Shown here piece after piece: positions 18,340-26,422 of a DNA stretch of 64,000 bases (its first letter is position 1; every line of letters begins with the position of its first letter). Made by a program: the position numbers and the translations under genes. The notes below the pieces were generated by a model. The model searched no databases. It was not told the origin of the DNA and worked only from the letters and a program-made list of their open reading frames with translations. The stretch covers positions 396,818 to 460,817 of the forward strand of contig NZ_LMIO01000001.1 in assembly GCF_001428745.1 (NCBI RefSeq), written 5' to 3'. The DNA is from Leifsonia sp. Root227. Its GTDB lineage: Bacteria; Actinomycetota; Actinomycetes; Actinomycetales; Microbacteriaceae.

Positions 18340-18596
18340 TCGTTGCCTCTCTCGAACATCGTGGATGCGGGATGCGGTTCAGACGATCATGGCAGGTCGG
18401 GCGCGCCGCGCCGCGGGCCGAATTGACAGCCCTCACGCGAAATGAAACCAATCATGCATTTGACACCATGCAAATGCTGCGGCTCTCCAGCGGTCATCTC
18501 AGCTTCAGCTGCAGGAAAGGTGACACTAGTCCGGTCGCATCAGTTCACCGACTAATTTGGCCACCCGGAAATGATTTTACCGCAGCGGCGCTCCGC
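18340..18596. other. Non-coding left edge of the Tn7-like island
   Basis: No gene is seen in these 257 bases. GC falls sharply at about 18,420. A perfect interrupted palindrome, GCATTTG (18456-18462) and CAAATGC (18471-18477), and two TTGACA/GTGACA-like stretches lie here. It should contain the distal transposon end and the phosphatase promoter. I could not identify a terminal TGT...ACA pair or a 5-base target duplication with confidence. Confidence 0.5.
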
Positions 18597-20378
18597 TTAA
18601 CGTCCCGGGATTTGGTTCATCTGCCGGAACTCTTCCTCGTCCGTGTACACGTCGAGGAACACAGGCGCTGCGGTGAACGACAGTGGGCTGACAGGCCCGG
18701 AGATCATGAATGGGTAGCGCTTCTTTGATGTCGCTTGTGGGTTGGTGAACGACTTGTACAACTCCATTGCCGCGCCTGCGCCGATTTCATCCTTGAGCTT
18801 GTTCAAGTCGGTTCCTGAGATGAGCCCGTAGCCGAAGCATCGGATACCGAGTTGGGCGTAAATGCCGGGATGAAGCGAGCGGATCTCCTGAGTGATGAAT
18901 GTCCACCCGAGTCCGGTCTTTCGTGTTTCGCGCACGTAATCGGACAGCTTCGATGCCAACGTCGCGACTTCGTCTGACTCTGGGTCTGGGTCTGGGTCTG
19001 CAGGAGCGTATCGGTGCGCCTCGTCGAAGATCACCGCGCAGTTGGCTAGATTCCCTCGTTCCTTCCATCGGAGTTCAGCAAGGCGGTTCAGCTCGCTTGA
19101 GATCTTCCGAATTAGGCGGGCTTTCATGTCTCGTCTGGCAAGCTCCGGAAGTCCGGTCGTATCGCTTAGGTTGATGACTACATAAGGCTTATCGTTGGAC
19201 GTCGAGTCGATGACAGCGTCGATGATCGTGTGGAGCGGGTGTCTCTCCTTGCCTGATGGGGCGTTCGGCGCGAACAGGTTATGAATAGCCGCGAAAGCCG
19301 TTAGCGTTCGAGTGAACTCGGTGCCGTTGTCGAGTGCGCTGCGGATCGCGTCCTCGACCCGCTTGCGATTCGCCGGCGTGGAATAGACACGCTTGAGCGC
19401 CGACGAATTCGGGTCAACGAGTGCGTTGAGCACTGTTCGCAGGACTTCGGCTGCGTCCTGGTTGTACCAGCCCTTAGGAAGCAGCAGTTGAATCTCATCG
19501 GCCAGGAGCTCTGCGATGTTGCTCACTTTCACGGTGAGGCTCGTGAAGAATTTGGTTCGTTGGAGCAGTTCGGTTAGGAGCCCACCGTCTGCAGGTAGCC
19601 GGATCTGCTCTGAGATCGAGAGGTTCACGACCTTCCGGCCATACTGTGTCGCCATCCGCTTGAGGGAAAAAGGTAGCTTGTGTTCGTTGGTGAACTATCC
19701 CTGCGGATCGAAGACGAGGACTCCCATAGATCGGTGGCGAAGCTGCATGGCCACGAGGTGGCATGCGAATGCAGTCTTTCCGCTACCAGTGCGGCCGAAA
19801 ACCCCTGTGTGGATGGCCCCGTCCGACCTCGGGTCGGTGAACTCCCGGACGTACATGGGGAGGTGGACGTCGTTACCGTGAATGTAGCCGAGGTAGACGA
19901 CGTCTTCGCGGTTAGGTGCGATGAGAGCTTGGACTAGGCTGTCGCGGACTTGCTTGACAGGGCTTCCGGTAGTCGGGCTCATTCCGAGCGCGCCGCCTGA
20001 TTCGATGGGCGCGGTGGTGAACGGAGGCTCACTGGAGTCGGTCTCGTAAACCGCCTGGATGCTGACTTCAGCCGATCGAACGTCGCCTTCGGCGGAAAGA
20101 TGCGGCAGCGTGCCGTGCACACGGAGCACCCCTCGCATGTTGAGGTCCTCGTGCCAGCGGTTGCGGGTCTCGATCTCACCGATTGTCCCGAGAGCGAGGA
20201 GGTACTTGTGGTCACGCATTCGAACAGTCGAATAGACCAGAGTGCCGAGAAGGTTTTCGCCGCTGGCCTTCTCGACAATATCGATGGTTATTTGGGCGGT
20301 CGACGACGGAGAACCGATGATCCCAATTGTCTCGCCTTCGCTTGTGGGGGGAGCGAGGCGGTCTTGTTGGTCGGTCAT
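18597..20378 (-). pseudogene. herA: HerA-like ATPase interrupted by one in-frame amber codon
   Basis: The frame is continuous from the ATG at 20378 to the stop at 18597 (594 codons), apart from a TAG at 19695-19697 (codon 228). The first part has the HAS-barrel-type N-terminus and Walker A GRTGSGKT (about 195-202) and ends VFDPQG. The second part has Walker B VIFDEAHRY and the HerA-like RETRKTGLGWTFITQEIRS. Residues between the TAG and the next Met (FTNEHKLPFSLKR) still look family-like, so a CAG or GAG codon was probably lost recently. Neither fragment alone holds a whole ATPase core. HerA hexamers translocate DNA for NurA nuclease, which is encoded directly upstream with an ATGA overlap. 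A sequencing error is possible. Confidence 0.85.
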
Positions 20379-21505
20379 AGCCCTTCCGTTCGGTAGGAGT
20401 GGATTAGCTGTGGCGCTAGGTCTGGTTGGGTGCGGGATAGGCGTAGGTGTGAGGCCGACTGCAGCGCGTCGAGTCCTAGTCCCACGCTTTTTGCCATGAC
20501 GTCAGCGAGGTATTGCGGATACGGCTCACGGACGAACGGCGCGGCAATCTGCCTTTCGAGCGTTGCGATGAGTTCGCTGATGTCGCTGTCGCTGGCGGCA
20601 AGTTCAGGCTTCATCTCGATCCGGTAGGCGGACGAGCTCCCGGCCGGCTTCCAGTACATGTATGAAAGTTGGCATTGCCGTAGCGGCGTGAGGATCTCGT
20701 GGAGCCGTTGTACATACCGGTGCTCGCGCCGGGGTGCTTCGACGAATGCCTTGAGGTGCAATTGTGTCCATGCGCCGCCGGCGACGGCGACGGGTCGCGT
20801 GTGTTCGCCCTCTTCGAGGACGAGGGACATGACGAACTTGTCGTCGCCGGGGATCTCCTGTCCGATGCTCCGTGAAAGTCTTTTGGTCAGTTCGGTCGAG
20901 GAGTCGTACTTGGGCATCCCGATGATCTGCGGGACAGTCACGAATGCCTCAAGGGCGGTGTCGAGTTCGCACTCCCGCGACACCTCAAGAGCGAGGCGGC
21001 GCACTTGATCGCTTCTAGAGCTGTACGAGCTGTTGAGTTGAATCACGGCAGTCAGGTGGCTTCCGTCGAAGATTCGAACGTTGTGGGGCGCGTCGGCGAT
21101 GACCGCCAGCTCGTTCGCCATCATTGCCGTGCGAGCGAGCCGTTCGTTGTCTACGTTGTGTAGCAGTACCTGGTTGAACGGGTGGTATTGGTTTTCCGAC
21201 CAGGTCGGGCCGGACCCATCTTCGCTGAACCCTTCTACCCCTACGGCCAGCGCCATGACGATGTCGACGGCTACGGTCCGCTCGACGGCGAAGCCGCCAT
21301 CAACAGCGCATAGAGTTGTCGGCCGGGCGTTGCTTGCTGTGGTGATGATGCCACCATCGAGGGCAGCTTGCCGAAGCTGCTCGCGTTGCTGCATCGCAGG
21401 TAGCAGCAGCGTTTCCACTTCGGCGCAGACCTGCTCCGCGTTATTCAGAATCTCGGCTAGCGCGTCGGCGGGGAGTCGAGCATAGCTTCGGTCTTCCTCA
21501 GCCAT
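20375..21505 (-). CDS. nurA: NurA-domain nuclease
   Basis: This 376-residue protein shows the NurA-fold pattern. AVDGGFAVERTVAVDIVMALAVG carries the first metal-binding Asp near residue 65, IFDGSH is in the middle, and YPQYLADVMAKSVGLG is at the C-terminus, the usual Y/P-x-x-L motif. NurA is an RNase H-like 5'-3' nuclease that works with the HerA translocase. The chosen ATG (21505) overlaps the end of the HigA-ImmA gene by 8 bases; an earlier ATG at 21541 is possible. Its stop overlaps the herA start (ATGA). This makes higB-higA-nurA-herA one translationally linked operon. Confidence 0.82.
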   Translation of the reverse strand: MAEEDRSYARLPADALAEILNNAEQVCAEVETLLLPAMQQREQLRQAALDGGIITTASNARPTTLCAVDGGFAVERTVAVDIVMALAVGVEGFSEDGSGPTWSENQYHPFNQVLLHNVDNERLARTAMMANELAVIADAPHNVRIFDGSHLTAVIQLNSSYSSRSDQVRRLALEVSRECELDTALEAFVTVPQIIGMPKYDSSTELTKRLSRSIGQEIPGDDKFVMSLVLEEGEHTRPVAVAGGAWTQLHLKAFVEAPRREHRYVQRLHEILTPLRQCQLSYMYWKPAGSSSAYRIEMKPELAASDSDISELIATLERQIAAPFVREPYPQYLADVMAKSVGLGLDALQSASHLRLSRTQPDLAPQLIHSYRTEGL

Positions 21506-22664
21506 TGTCGTCGTCTCGCGTGCGTCGCTGAAGCCGGCCATTCTTGCGCGGTTGCTCACTCTCGTCCTCTTGAAGGAAGAGTGGACGTAGCAGCGTTGAT
21601 CCTTGGGACCGGGTGAAAATCCCTTCGGCTTGCGCCCTGGAGATGACAATGTCGGCGCCCACACCGATCTCTTTGGAGAATTCGATCGCATCGTCAACTG
21701 TGCGAAGGCTCCAGAGGCGGTCCGTTGCTGTTGGCGGGATCAGTTGATCCTTCGAGAACGTTTCAGCCTGCTCCTCGGCGCCTACGGTGACATCGTCGTC
21801 TGTTTCTACGAACATGGCTTTACGCTCGTGAAGGAGAACGTGTCCAATCTCGTGAAACAGCGTTTCCCACATTCGATTTCGGGTCTTTCCACGGAGGCTC
21901 AATTGGATCACTGGTTCGGTGGCGCTCAACCATCGGGTGACCCCGTATGCTCGCGCCCCTTTGATCTCGGGAATGAAGACGATGCGCAATCCCGCTTCGG
22001 CGCCGAGCGCGGTGATGTCCGCGACGACGTCGGATGTTTCCTTTGCGGTTAGTCGTCGAAGACGTGGAAGTGACGCACGCAGTTTCCGCGCGGAGAACTC
22101 CGTCGCGGCAATCCTCTCGGCCTCGATCTCCCCGATCCGGAGCCACGCCGCGACTGCGTATCGGTCGATGTCGTATGCCCGCGATTGACGGAAAGCTGCG
22201 AGAGGCTGATCCCACATGCTTTCGAATGCGTTGACGGTCGCCACCCTGAAGAACGCAAGAAGCTGTAGGGCTCTTTCTCCGATGCTGTTTGCGGTTTCGG
22301 GTAGATGTCCTGAGCGGACTAGCTCTGCGACCGGGAGCGCGCGCACCCAGTCGGCAGCGTCGCTGAGGAAACCGATTTGAGCAAGCCGTGCTTGCTCAGA
22401 TCGATAGTCCGCTTCCAGACGCGTCCACCAGGATGCGGACGTTCCAGTGACCAGCGCGAGCCGTTGCGCAACGTCCGCGCTGATGGACGCGGTTCCCTGC
22501 ATCACTTGATTGATGTGCTTGGGTGTGAGGCCGGTGCGACGGGCAAGCTCCGCCTGGGACATCGCGAGCTCTTCGAGTTTGATTCGGAGTGATTCGCCTG
22601 GCGCGACCGAATAGTCAGGTGTGGCGGTGACCCGGTCGGGGTAGGCGCGTGATTTGGTCGTCAT
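21498..22664 (-). CDS. higA: HigA-like antitoxin fused to an ImmA/IrrE metalloprotease
   Basis: This 388-residue protein has two domains. An N-terminal XRE/HigA helix-turn-helix (about 22-80) reads LRIKLEELAMSQAELARRTG and HINQVMQG. A C-terminal IrrE/ImmA zinc protease has HEIGHVLLHE as its active site (about 270). The start is the ATG at 22664 with AGGAGG 8 bases upstream; a GTG at 22673 abuts the ribosome site and is less likely. It follows the HigB-type toxin gene by 12 bases. As in other higBA operons, it should neutralise HigB and repress the promoter at 23,014-23,040. The protease part may cleave itself or a partner in response to a signal (inference). Confidence 0.88.
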   Translation of the reverse strand: MTTKSRAYPDRVTATPDYSVAPGESLRIKLEELAMSQAELARRTGLTPKHINQVMQGTASISADVAQRLALVTGTSASWWTRLEADYRSEQARLAQIGFLSDAADWVRALPVAELVRSGHLPETANSIGERALQLLAFFRVATVNAFESMWDQPLAAFRQSRAYDIDRYAVAAWLRIGEIEAERIAATEFSARKLRASLPRLRRLTAKETSDVVADITALGAEAGLRIVFIPEIKGARAYGVTRWLSATEPVIQLSLRGKTRNRMWETLFHEIGHVLLHERKAMFVETDDDVTVGAEEQAETFSKDQLIPPTATDRLWSLRTVDDAIEFSKEIGVGADIVISRAQAEGIFTRSQGSTLLRPLFLQEDESEQPRKNGRLQRRTRDDDNG

Positions 22665-22676
22665 GGTGTTCACCTC

Positions 22677-23003
22677 CTAGTGATAGTCATCGATGGAGTC
22701 GACTACGACCGCGGTGACCTGTTCCCAGGCGAGGCTGCCGTCGGGGCGTTCCTGCCACGGGTCGGGAGCGATCAGCAGTCGGTATGGATGGTCAAGGTCG
22801 AGGGCGAGTAGACCGTCGAGGTCGCCGGTCAATTCGTGGCAGCGCCCGGCTTGTGTGCGGAGTTCGTGAAGGTTGTCCGCGATTTTCAGCTGCTGAAGCC
22901 GGGCTTGTAGACGTCGTGCGCGTTCGGCGCCGAGCTGACGTTGCATCTCACGGACCGACGTGCACAGCTTCGCCAACTTGGTGTTGGCATAGCTCACGTC
23001 CAT
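22677..23003 (-). CDS. higB: HigB/RelE-type toxin
   Basis: This 108-residue protein begins MDVSYANTKLAKLCTS, the typical start of the HigB-like plasmid-maintenance killer family, and keeps the RelE fold order, including LDHPYRLLI. Such toxins cleave mRNA at the ribosome. I chose the ATG at 23003. A TTG at 23015 would lie inside the operator palindrome and has no ribosome site. It is the first gene of the operon, with toxin before antitoxin as usual for higBA. Confidence 0.88.
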   Translation of the reverse strand: MDVSYANTKLAKLCTSVREMQRQLGAERARRLQARLQQLKIADNLHELRTQAGRCHELTGDLDGLLALDLDHPYRLLIAPDPWQERPDGSLAWEQVTAVVVDSIDDYH

Positions 23004-23013
23004 GCATCTAGCC

Positions 23014-23040
23014 AATTATGAACCAAAATGGTTCATAATT
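23014..23040. promoter_or_regulatory. HigA operator/promoter palindrome
   Basis: A perfect 12-3-12 inverted repeat: AATTATGAACCA, AAA, TGGTTCATAATT. It ends 11 bases before the higB ATG and lies in the short gap after the DUF4338 gene, so it must overlap the higB promoter (AT-rich TATAAT-like bases are inside the arms). It is the expected HigA binding site, and it would control nurA and herA as well. Confidence 0.85.
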
Positions 23041-23052
23041 GAGCGAGAACTA

Positions 23053-24375
23053 TCAACCCTGTTCGGGGTACAGCCGCCAGCTTTCGCGATCAAACGACTG
23101 CCACCCGCTCCGCGACTCCGATCGCGGAATAGCCCACCGTTCTCGCCACCACTCACCGATAGCGGCGGCGGGCTCGGTCTGAAGGTGGAGTTCCGAGTCC
23201 TCCCCGCGAAGCCACGAGAATGTGTTCGTGGCGAGCGGAGCGAGGTAGATCTGGCGCTGTACTCCGTGAATGCGCATCGCTTTCGGATTGAGGTCAACCG
23301 CCTCGAGTGCGCGCTGGATCACTTCTCGACGATTTCGGAAGATCGTCGGTCCGCCCCACCGTGAGTGACGCTGAGTCTCTGCCGATCCAAGGTTCTTTCG
23401 CGCTAGTTCGACCATCAGGTCATAGATCGCTCCGGAGAAGTGGAAGTCGCCGGAGCCGTTGGTGAACCCGACTGGCCGCAGGACGAGCGAACCGTCCCTG
23501 CGGCGAACGCGATTGTAAATCGACGACCGCCCGAGCGCAGAGTTGGTCGTGATCATGGCCAATCGTGCGTCAGGGTCGCGCTGAGCGATGAGCGTCGTTC
23601 GATGCGCGTACTTTGCGTCGAACGCGTTTTGGACTTCGGCGGCGCTCAACAGCGACGCAATGAGCTTGCCGCCCAGAAGTTCGTTGTAGGGAGCCACTGC
23701 GCCGAGCACGAAAGCTTCCATCACATGGGACAACCGCTCGGCCCGCTGCTCGGATGTCCACCCAACCTCGCGGTCGCGGGCGCCAAGAGAAAAGACTGGG
23801 TCGGCCAGGCCGATCAATCCGATCACGGAGTCGTTGTGTGCTTCATCCACGACCAGGAACCGTAGTCGGCGCCCGTACCCGCTCGAAACGGGGATCGACC
23901 AATGCATCGAACACCAACGCCACAGCGCGCTGTTCGGCGAGCGGAAGTCCTCGATGTGGATCAGACGCGGCCGAATCCGTCGCGGTACGAGTTCGTCGCC
24001 GTTGGCCAATCGGAGCGTGAAAGCTCGATCATGCCGTTGTAGCGCCTTGCGTGCGCGTTCACGCTGGGAGACGACAGCCTCACCATGCAGAGACCGCCAA
24101 ACGTCCTTATCGGATTCAACGGTCGATAAGACGCCGGCATCGGTCACCCGGAATCCCTGCGACTCGAGATGGGCAACGATCGCTTCGCGCCCGGCCGCGC
24201 GCTCGCTGTCGTTTAGTGCACTATTTGCAGGACGCTCTTCCTGTGTCGTCGAAGCCTCAGCCTGCGCAGGGCAAGCTCCCGCCTCAACTTGAGCGGCTGC
24301 TGTTGACGACACGTCTCTAGTATCTCCGAGACCGATGCGTCCACGTCCTCGATGTTCAGTGCTGGTTGCGTTCAT
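23053..24375 (-). CDS. DUF4338 protein (Druantia DruA-like)
   Basis: This 440-residue protein carries the DUF4338 core after a variable N-terminus of about 110 residues. Recognisable blocks are RRLRFLVVDEAH, GLIGLADPVFSLGARDREVGW, RLSHVMEAFVLGAVAPYNELLGGKL (its core LGAVAPYNELLGGK), ITTNSALGRSSIYNR and GSGDFHFSGAIYD. DUF4338 defines DruA of the Druantia anti-phage system and also occurs in mobile-element proteins; its activity is unknown. The start ATG has GGAGG 5 bases upstream. No druB-E genes are present; instead it lies next to the HigBA-NurA-HerA operon. Confidence 0.85.
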   Translation of the reverse strand: MNATSTEHRGRGRIGLGDTRDVSSTAAAQVEAGACPAQAEASTTQEERPANSALNDSERAAGREAIVAHLESQGFRVTDAGVLSTVESDKDVWRSLHGEAVVSQRERARKALQRHDRAFTLRLANGDELVPRRIRPRLIHIEDFRSPNSALWRWCSMHWSIPVSSGYGRRLRFLVVDEAHNDSVIGLIGLADPVFSLGARDREVGWTSEQRAERLSHVMEAFVLGAVAPYNELLGGKLIASLLSAAEVQNAFDAKYAHRTTLIAQRDPDARLAMITTNSALGRSSIYNRVRRRDGSLVLRPVGFTNGSGDFHFSGAIYDLMVELARKNLGSAETQRHSRWGGPTIFRNRREVIQRALEAVDLNPKAMRIHGVQRQIYLAPLATNTFSWLRGEDSELHLQTEPAAAIGEWWRERWAIPRSESRSGWQSFDRESWRLYPEQG

Positions 24376-24656
24376 GTGTTCCTCCCTCTGTTACCTATGC
24401 GCGGACACGGAGGGAAGCGCTGCAGCGGAGACCATGAACCTATGAGCCGCCCATCTGGCATCATAAGGCGACGGACGGTTCTCCCGTCGTCCCGCGCTCA
24501 CCTAGGCAATTAGACTCTGCCGCTAATGGTGTGGGTGCTTAGCCGGCTATTGGGGGCTGGTAAGGGGGCGCTCATGCGCTCGCTCGCTGGCCGTGTTTAG
24601 CCGGCGAATACGATCCGACGGAGGTGGTTGACCCGTTCACGGTCGGCTCGTGGACG
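24376..24656. other. Non-coding gap between the DUF4917 and DUF4338 genes
   Basis: These 281 bases hold no convincing gene on either strand. They separate two minus-strand genes, so the DUF4338 gene probably has its own promoter here. I see no clear operator palindrome. Confidence 0.4.
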
Positions 24657-25724
24657 TTACCGCCAGACGTGTGCCGTGGCGGAATCGTAGAACCTCAGCC
24701 TCAGCGGGACGCCGTGTTCTCGGCGACGCCGTCTGATGTCGCGCGCTCGTTCGATGAGGAACTGGTTGTATCGCTTCTCCTGGTCGCCGTGGATTCCGAC
24801 ATAGAGAGATGAGATTTGGCTGTGCTTGTCGGAGATTGTGGAGAAGATGTGATCGTCGTTCGCTGACATCGAGACGCCGTGCACGAAAAGAGCACCTCGG
24901 AGGTTGGCGAAGGCGCTTAGAGCGAAGGTCAAATACCGACTTGTGGAAATCGTGTCTTCCTTCTCCTCGCGCGTGCCTTCGGTCACGATCAACGGGTACT
25001 CACCCTTAGCAAGAAGGGAACGGAGCTCCGGGATAAGCGGGCCATGATTCCAGTAGGAGAGCTTCTCGAGCCTTCTGCGCCGCCGAAAAAGGTGAAGTGC
25101 CCCGTGGAGAAAGTAGATTTGCTGGGATTGTCCCTGGCTCAATTTCCAGATGTGACGTGTCGTGTCAGTCGTGCTCGGCCATTGGAATCCGTCCCTTTGC
25201 GGAGTGCGCCAATCGGAGGCATCTGTGTGGTTGACAACCCAGTAGAGCAGCAGATCGTAGTTGAGCGTGAACACGTTCGCGAACTTCGACAGGAACGCCC
25301 GTGCGTGCTCAATCTCGTCGTCGCTTAGGTGTGAAGCTCGACTGGGATGGCGTTGCGCGAGGGCGTCGGCGAGCCCATTTCGAACGACATCCGCGTCGTC
25401 TCTCATCCTCCGAGCGAGTCGAGCCCCGGCAGGTCCGTGCCCCTGGCCGTACAATTTCGCGGCTCGCGCAGCGACACGAAGCTTCTCGACGATCACCTCA
25501 AAGTTGGAAGACTCAAACTCGTCAAACAAGACATCCTTGTCAACCGACAACGTGGCCAGCTTCGCTTCGGCCGCGAGAGAGGAGTACGCGAACCGTTCGT
25601 GGTCGTAGTCGATGCTGAACCCGTTGCCGAGCAGCAAATGTCGGCGCCCTCGGTGACGCGATTTCGCGTCCGCTATCGCGTCCTGGAACGAAAGCGGATT
25701 GATCACGGAAGCAGTGTGGCACAT
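24657..25724 (-). CDS. DUF4917 (SIR2-like fold) protein
   Basis: This 355-residue protein opens with HLLLGNGFSIDYDHERFAYSSL, a nucleotide-binding GNGFS loop. It continues with FEVIVEKLR, VFTLNYDLLLYW and YFLHGALHLF and ends with VHGVSMSANDDHI. These are the hallmarks of DUF4917 within the SIR2-like superfamily. Related SIR2 domains in defence systems break down NAD+, but NADase activity here is an inference. It is the most upstream gene of the minus-strand block and is divergent from the 26,075 gene. The ATG at 25724 has only a weak ribosome site. Confidence 0.8.
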   Translation of the reverse strand: MCHTASVINPLSFQDAIADAKSRHRGRRHLLLGNGFSIDYDHERFAYSSLAAEAKLATLSVDKDVLFDEFESSNFEVIVEKLRVAARAAKLYGQGHGPAGARLARRMRDDADVVRNGLADALAQRHPSRASHLSDDEIEHARAFLSKFANVFTLNYDLLLYWVVNHTDASDWRTPQRDGFQWPSTTDTTRHIWKLSQGQSQQIYFLHGALHLFRRRRRLEKLSYWNHGPLIPELRSLLAKGEYPLIVTEGTREEKEDTISTSRYLTFALSAFANLRGALFVHGVSMSANDDHIFSTISDKHSQISSLYVGIHGDQEKRYNQFLIERARDIRRRRREHGVPLRLRFYDSATAHVWR

Positions 25725-26074
25725 CGGACTTCTGGTCGCGTGGGGACGGGATTCTCAGAGGGGCCCGGACCTGGTTCGCAATGAGGCGATCCGGCCGCGC
25801 TGCTTGTCCCCTAAACAGGTGCCTTTTCCGGCAGCAATTGGGCCGCTTCCCACACTATGTCCCCGGATGGTGCCAATATGGGTGCGTGATCAGCACTTCG
25901 GTCGGCTGCTACGGGACTACCCGGTGACGCCGACGGTGACTCCTAGACGCCTCGAAGACGAGGTGTGTAAGCTGGCGAGTCCTTACAGTGCAGGTTATTC
26001 ACGGCTGGTGCCTATTCTCATGTCGCGGGTGAGCTTCGTCCGCGACTGCCGCATTTAACCGAAGGGAGGCCGAA
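25725..26074. other. Divergent intergenic region in the island
   Basis: These 350 bases lie between the DUF4917 gene (minus) and the small basic gene at 26,075 (plus). They must hold promoters for both. A small hairpin (CCTCG-AAGA-CGAGG near 25,953) is the only clear structure. No persuasive ORF is seen. Confidence 0.4.
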
Positions 26075-26383
26075 ATGAAGAAGGACAAGACCGAAGCCGC
26101 AACACCAGGTGCGCGTTCGCGTGCTCGCATTGTTGTTCAGGCGGACGGAAAGCCGAGCCGAAGCGCGTTCACGACCTACCGCGTTATCCCGTCGGCGTCC
26201 TCGTCGGCGCAGCGGAAACGCAATGTGCGGCTAATCTTCGGCGCCGACGTGGTGGATGCTGTCGAGGCGTCGACGGCCGCATCGGAAGCTAAACGGCCAG
26301 AACGTGCCAAGCGGGGACGTCCCAAGAGCGAACAGCTGTCTAATGCTGCCCGCGTCTCCTCCGTTCGCCGGCGAACGGCATAA
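26075..26383 (+). CDS. Small basic protein with AT-hook-like motif
   Basis: This 102-residue protein is rich in Lys, Arg, Ser and Ala. The ATG has a strong GGGAGG 5 bases upstream, which supports it as a real gene. A KRGRPKS stretch near residue 82 resembles an AT-hook, and RNVRLIFGADVVDAVEAS may form a small folded core. It could bind DNA or be a partner of the papain-like protein 39 bases downstream. No family is recognised. Confidence 0.65.
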   Translation: MKKDKTEAATPGARSRARIVVQADGKPSRSAFTTYRVIPSASSSAQRKRNVRLIFGADVVDAVEASTAASEAKRPERAKRGRPKSEQLSNAARVSSVRRRTA

Positions 26384-26409
26384 GCCCTACCACTCACGCA
26401 GTTCGCCGC

Positions 26410-26415
26410 TAGTCT
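26410..26415 (+). promoter_or_regulatory. Probable -10 element of a leaderless promoter for the papain-like gene
   Basis: TAGTCT ends 7 bases before the GTG at 26423, the normal distance from -10 to transcription start. The gene has no ribosome site, so translation from a leaderless transcript is likely. No good -35 is visible. Confidence 0.45.
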
Positions 26416-26422
26416 GAACGGC

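Noticed and set aside
18970..19005. Short TCTGGG tandem repeat inside herA
   Set aside because: It encodes a DPDPDPES stretch in frame, so it is part of the coding sequence and not a regulatory repeat.
25699..26058. 119-residue frame before the small basic gene
   Set aside because: No ribosome site, no motif, and it overlaps the divergent promoter region and the DUF4917 start.
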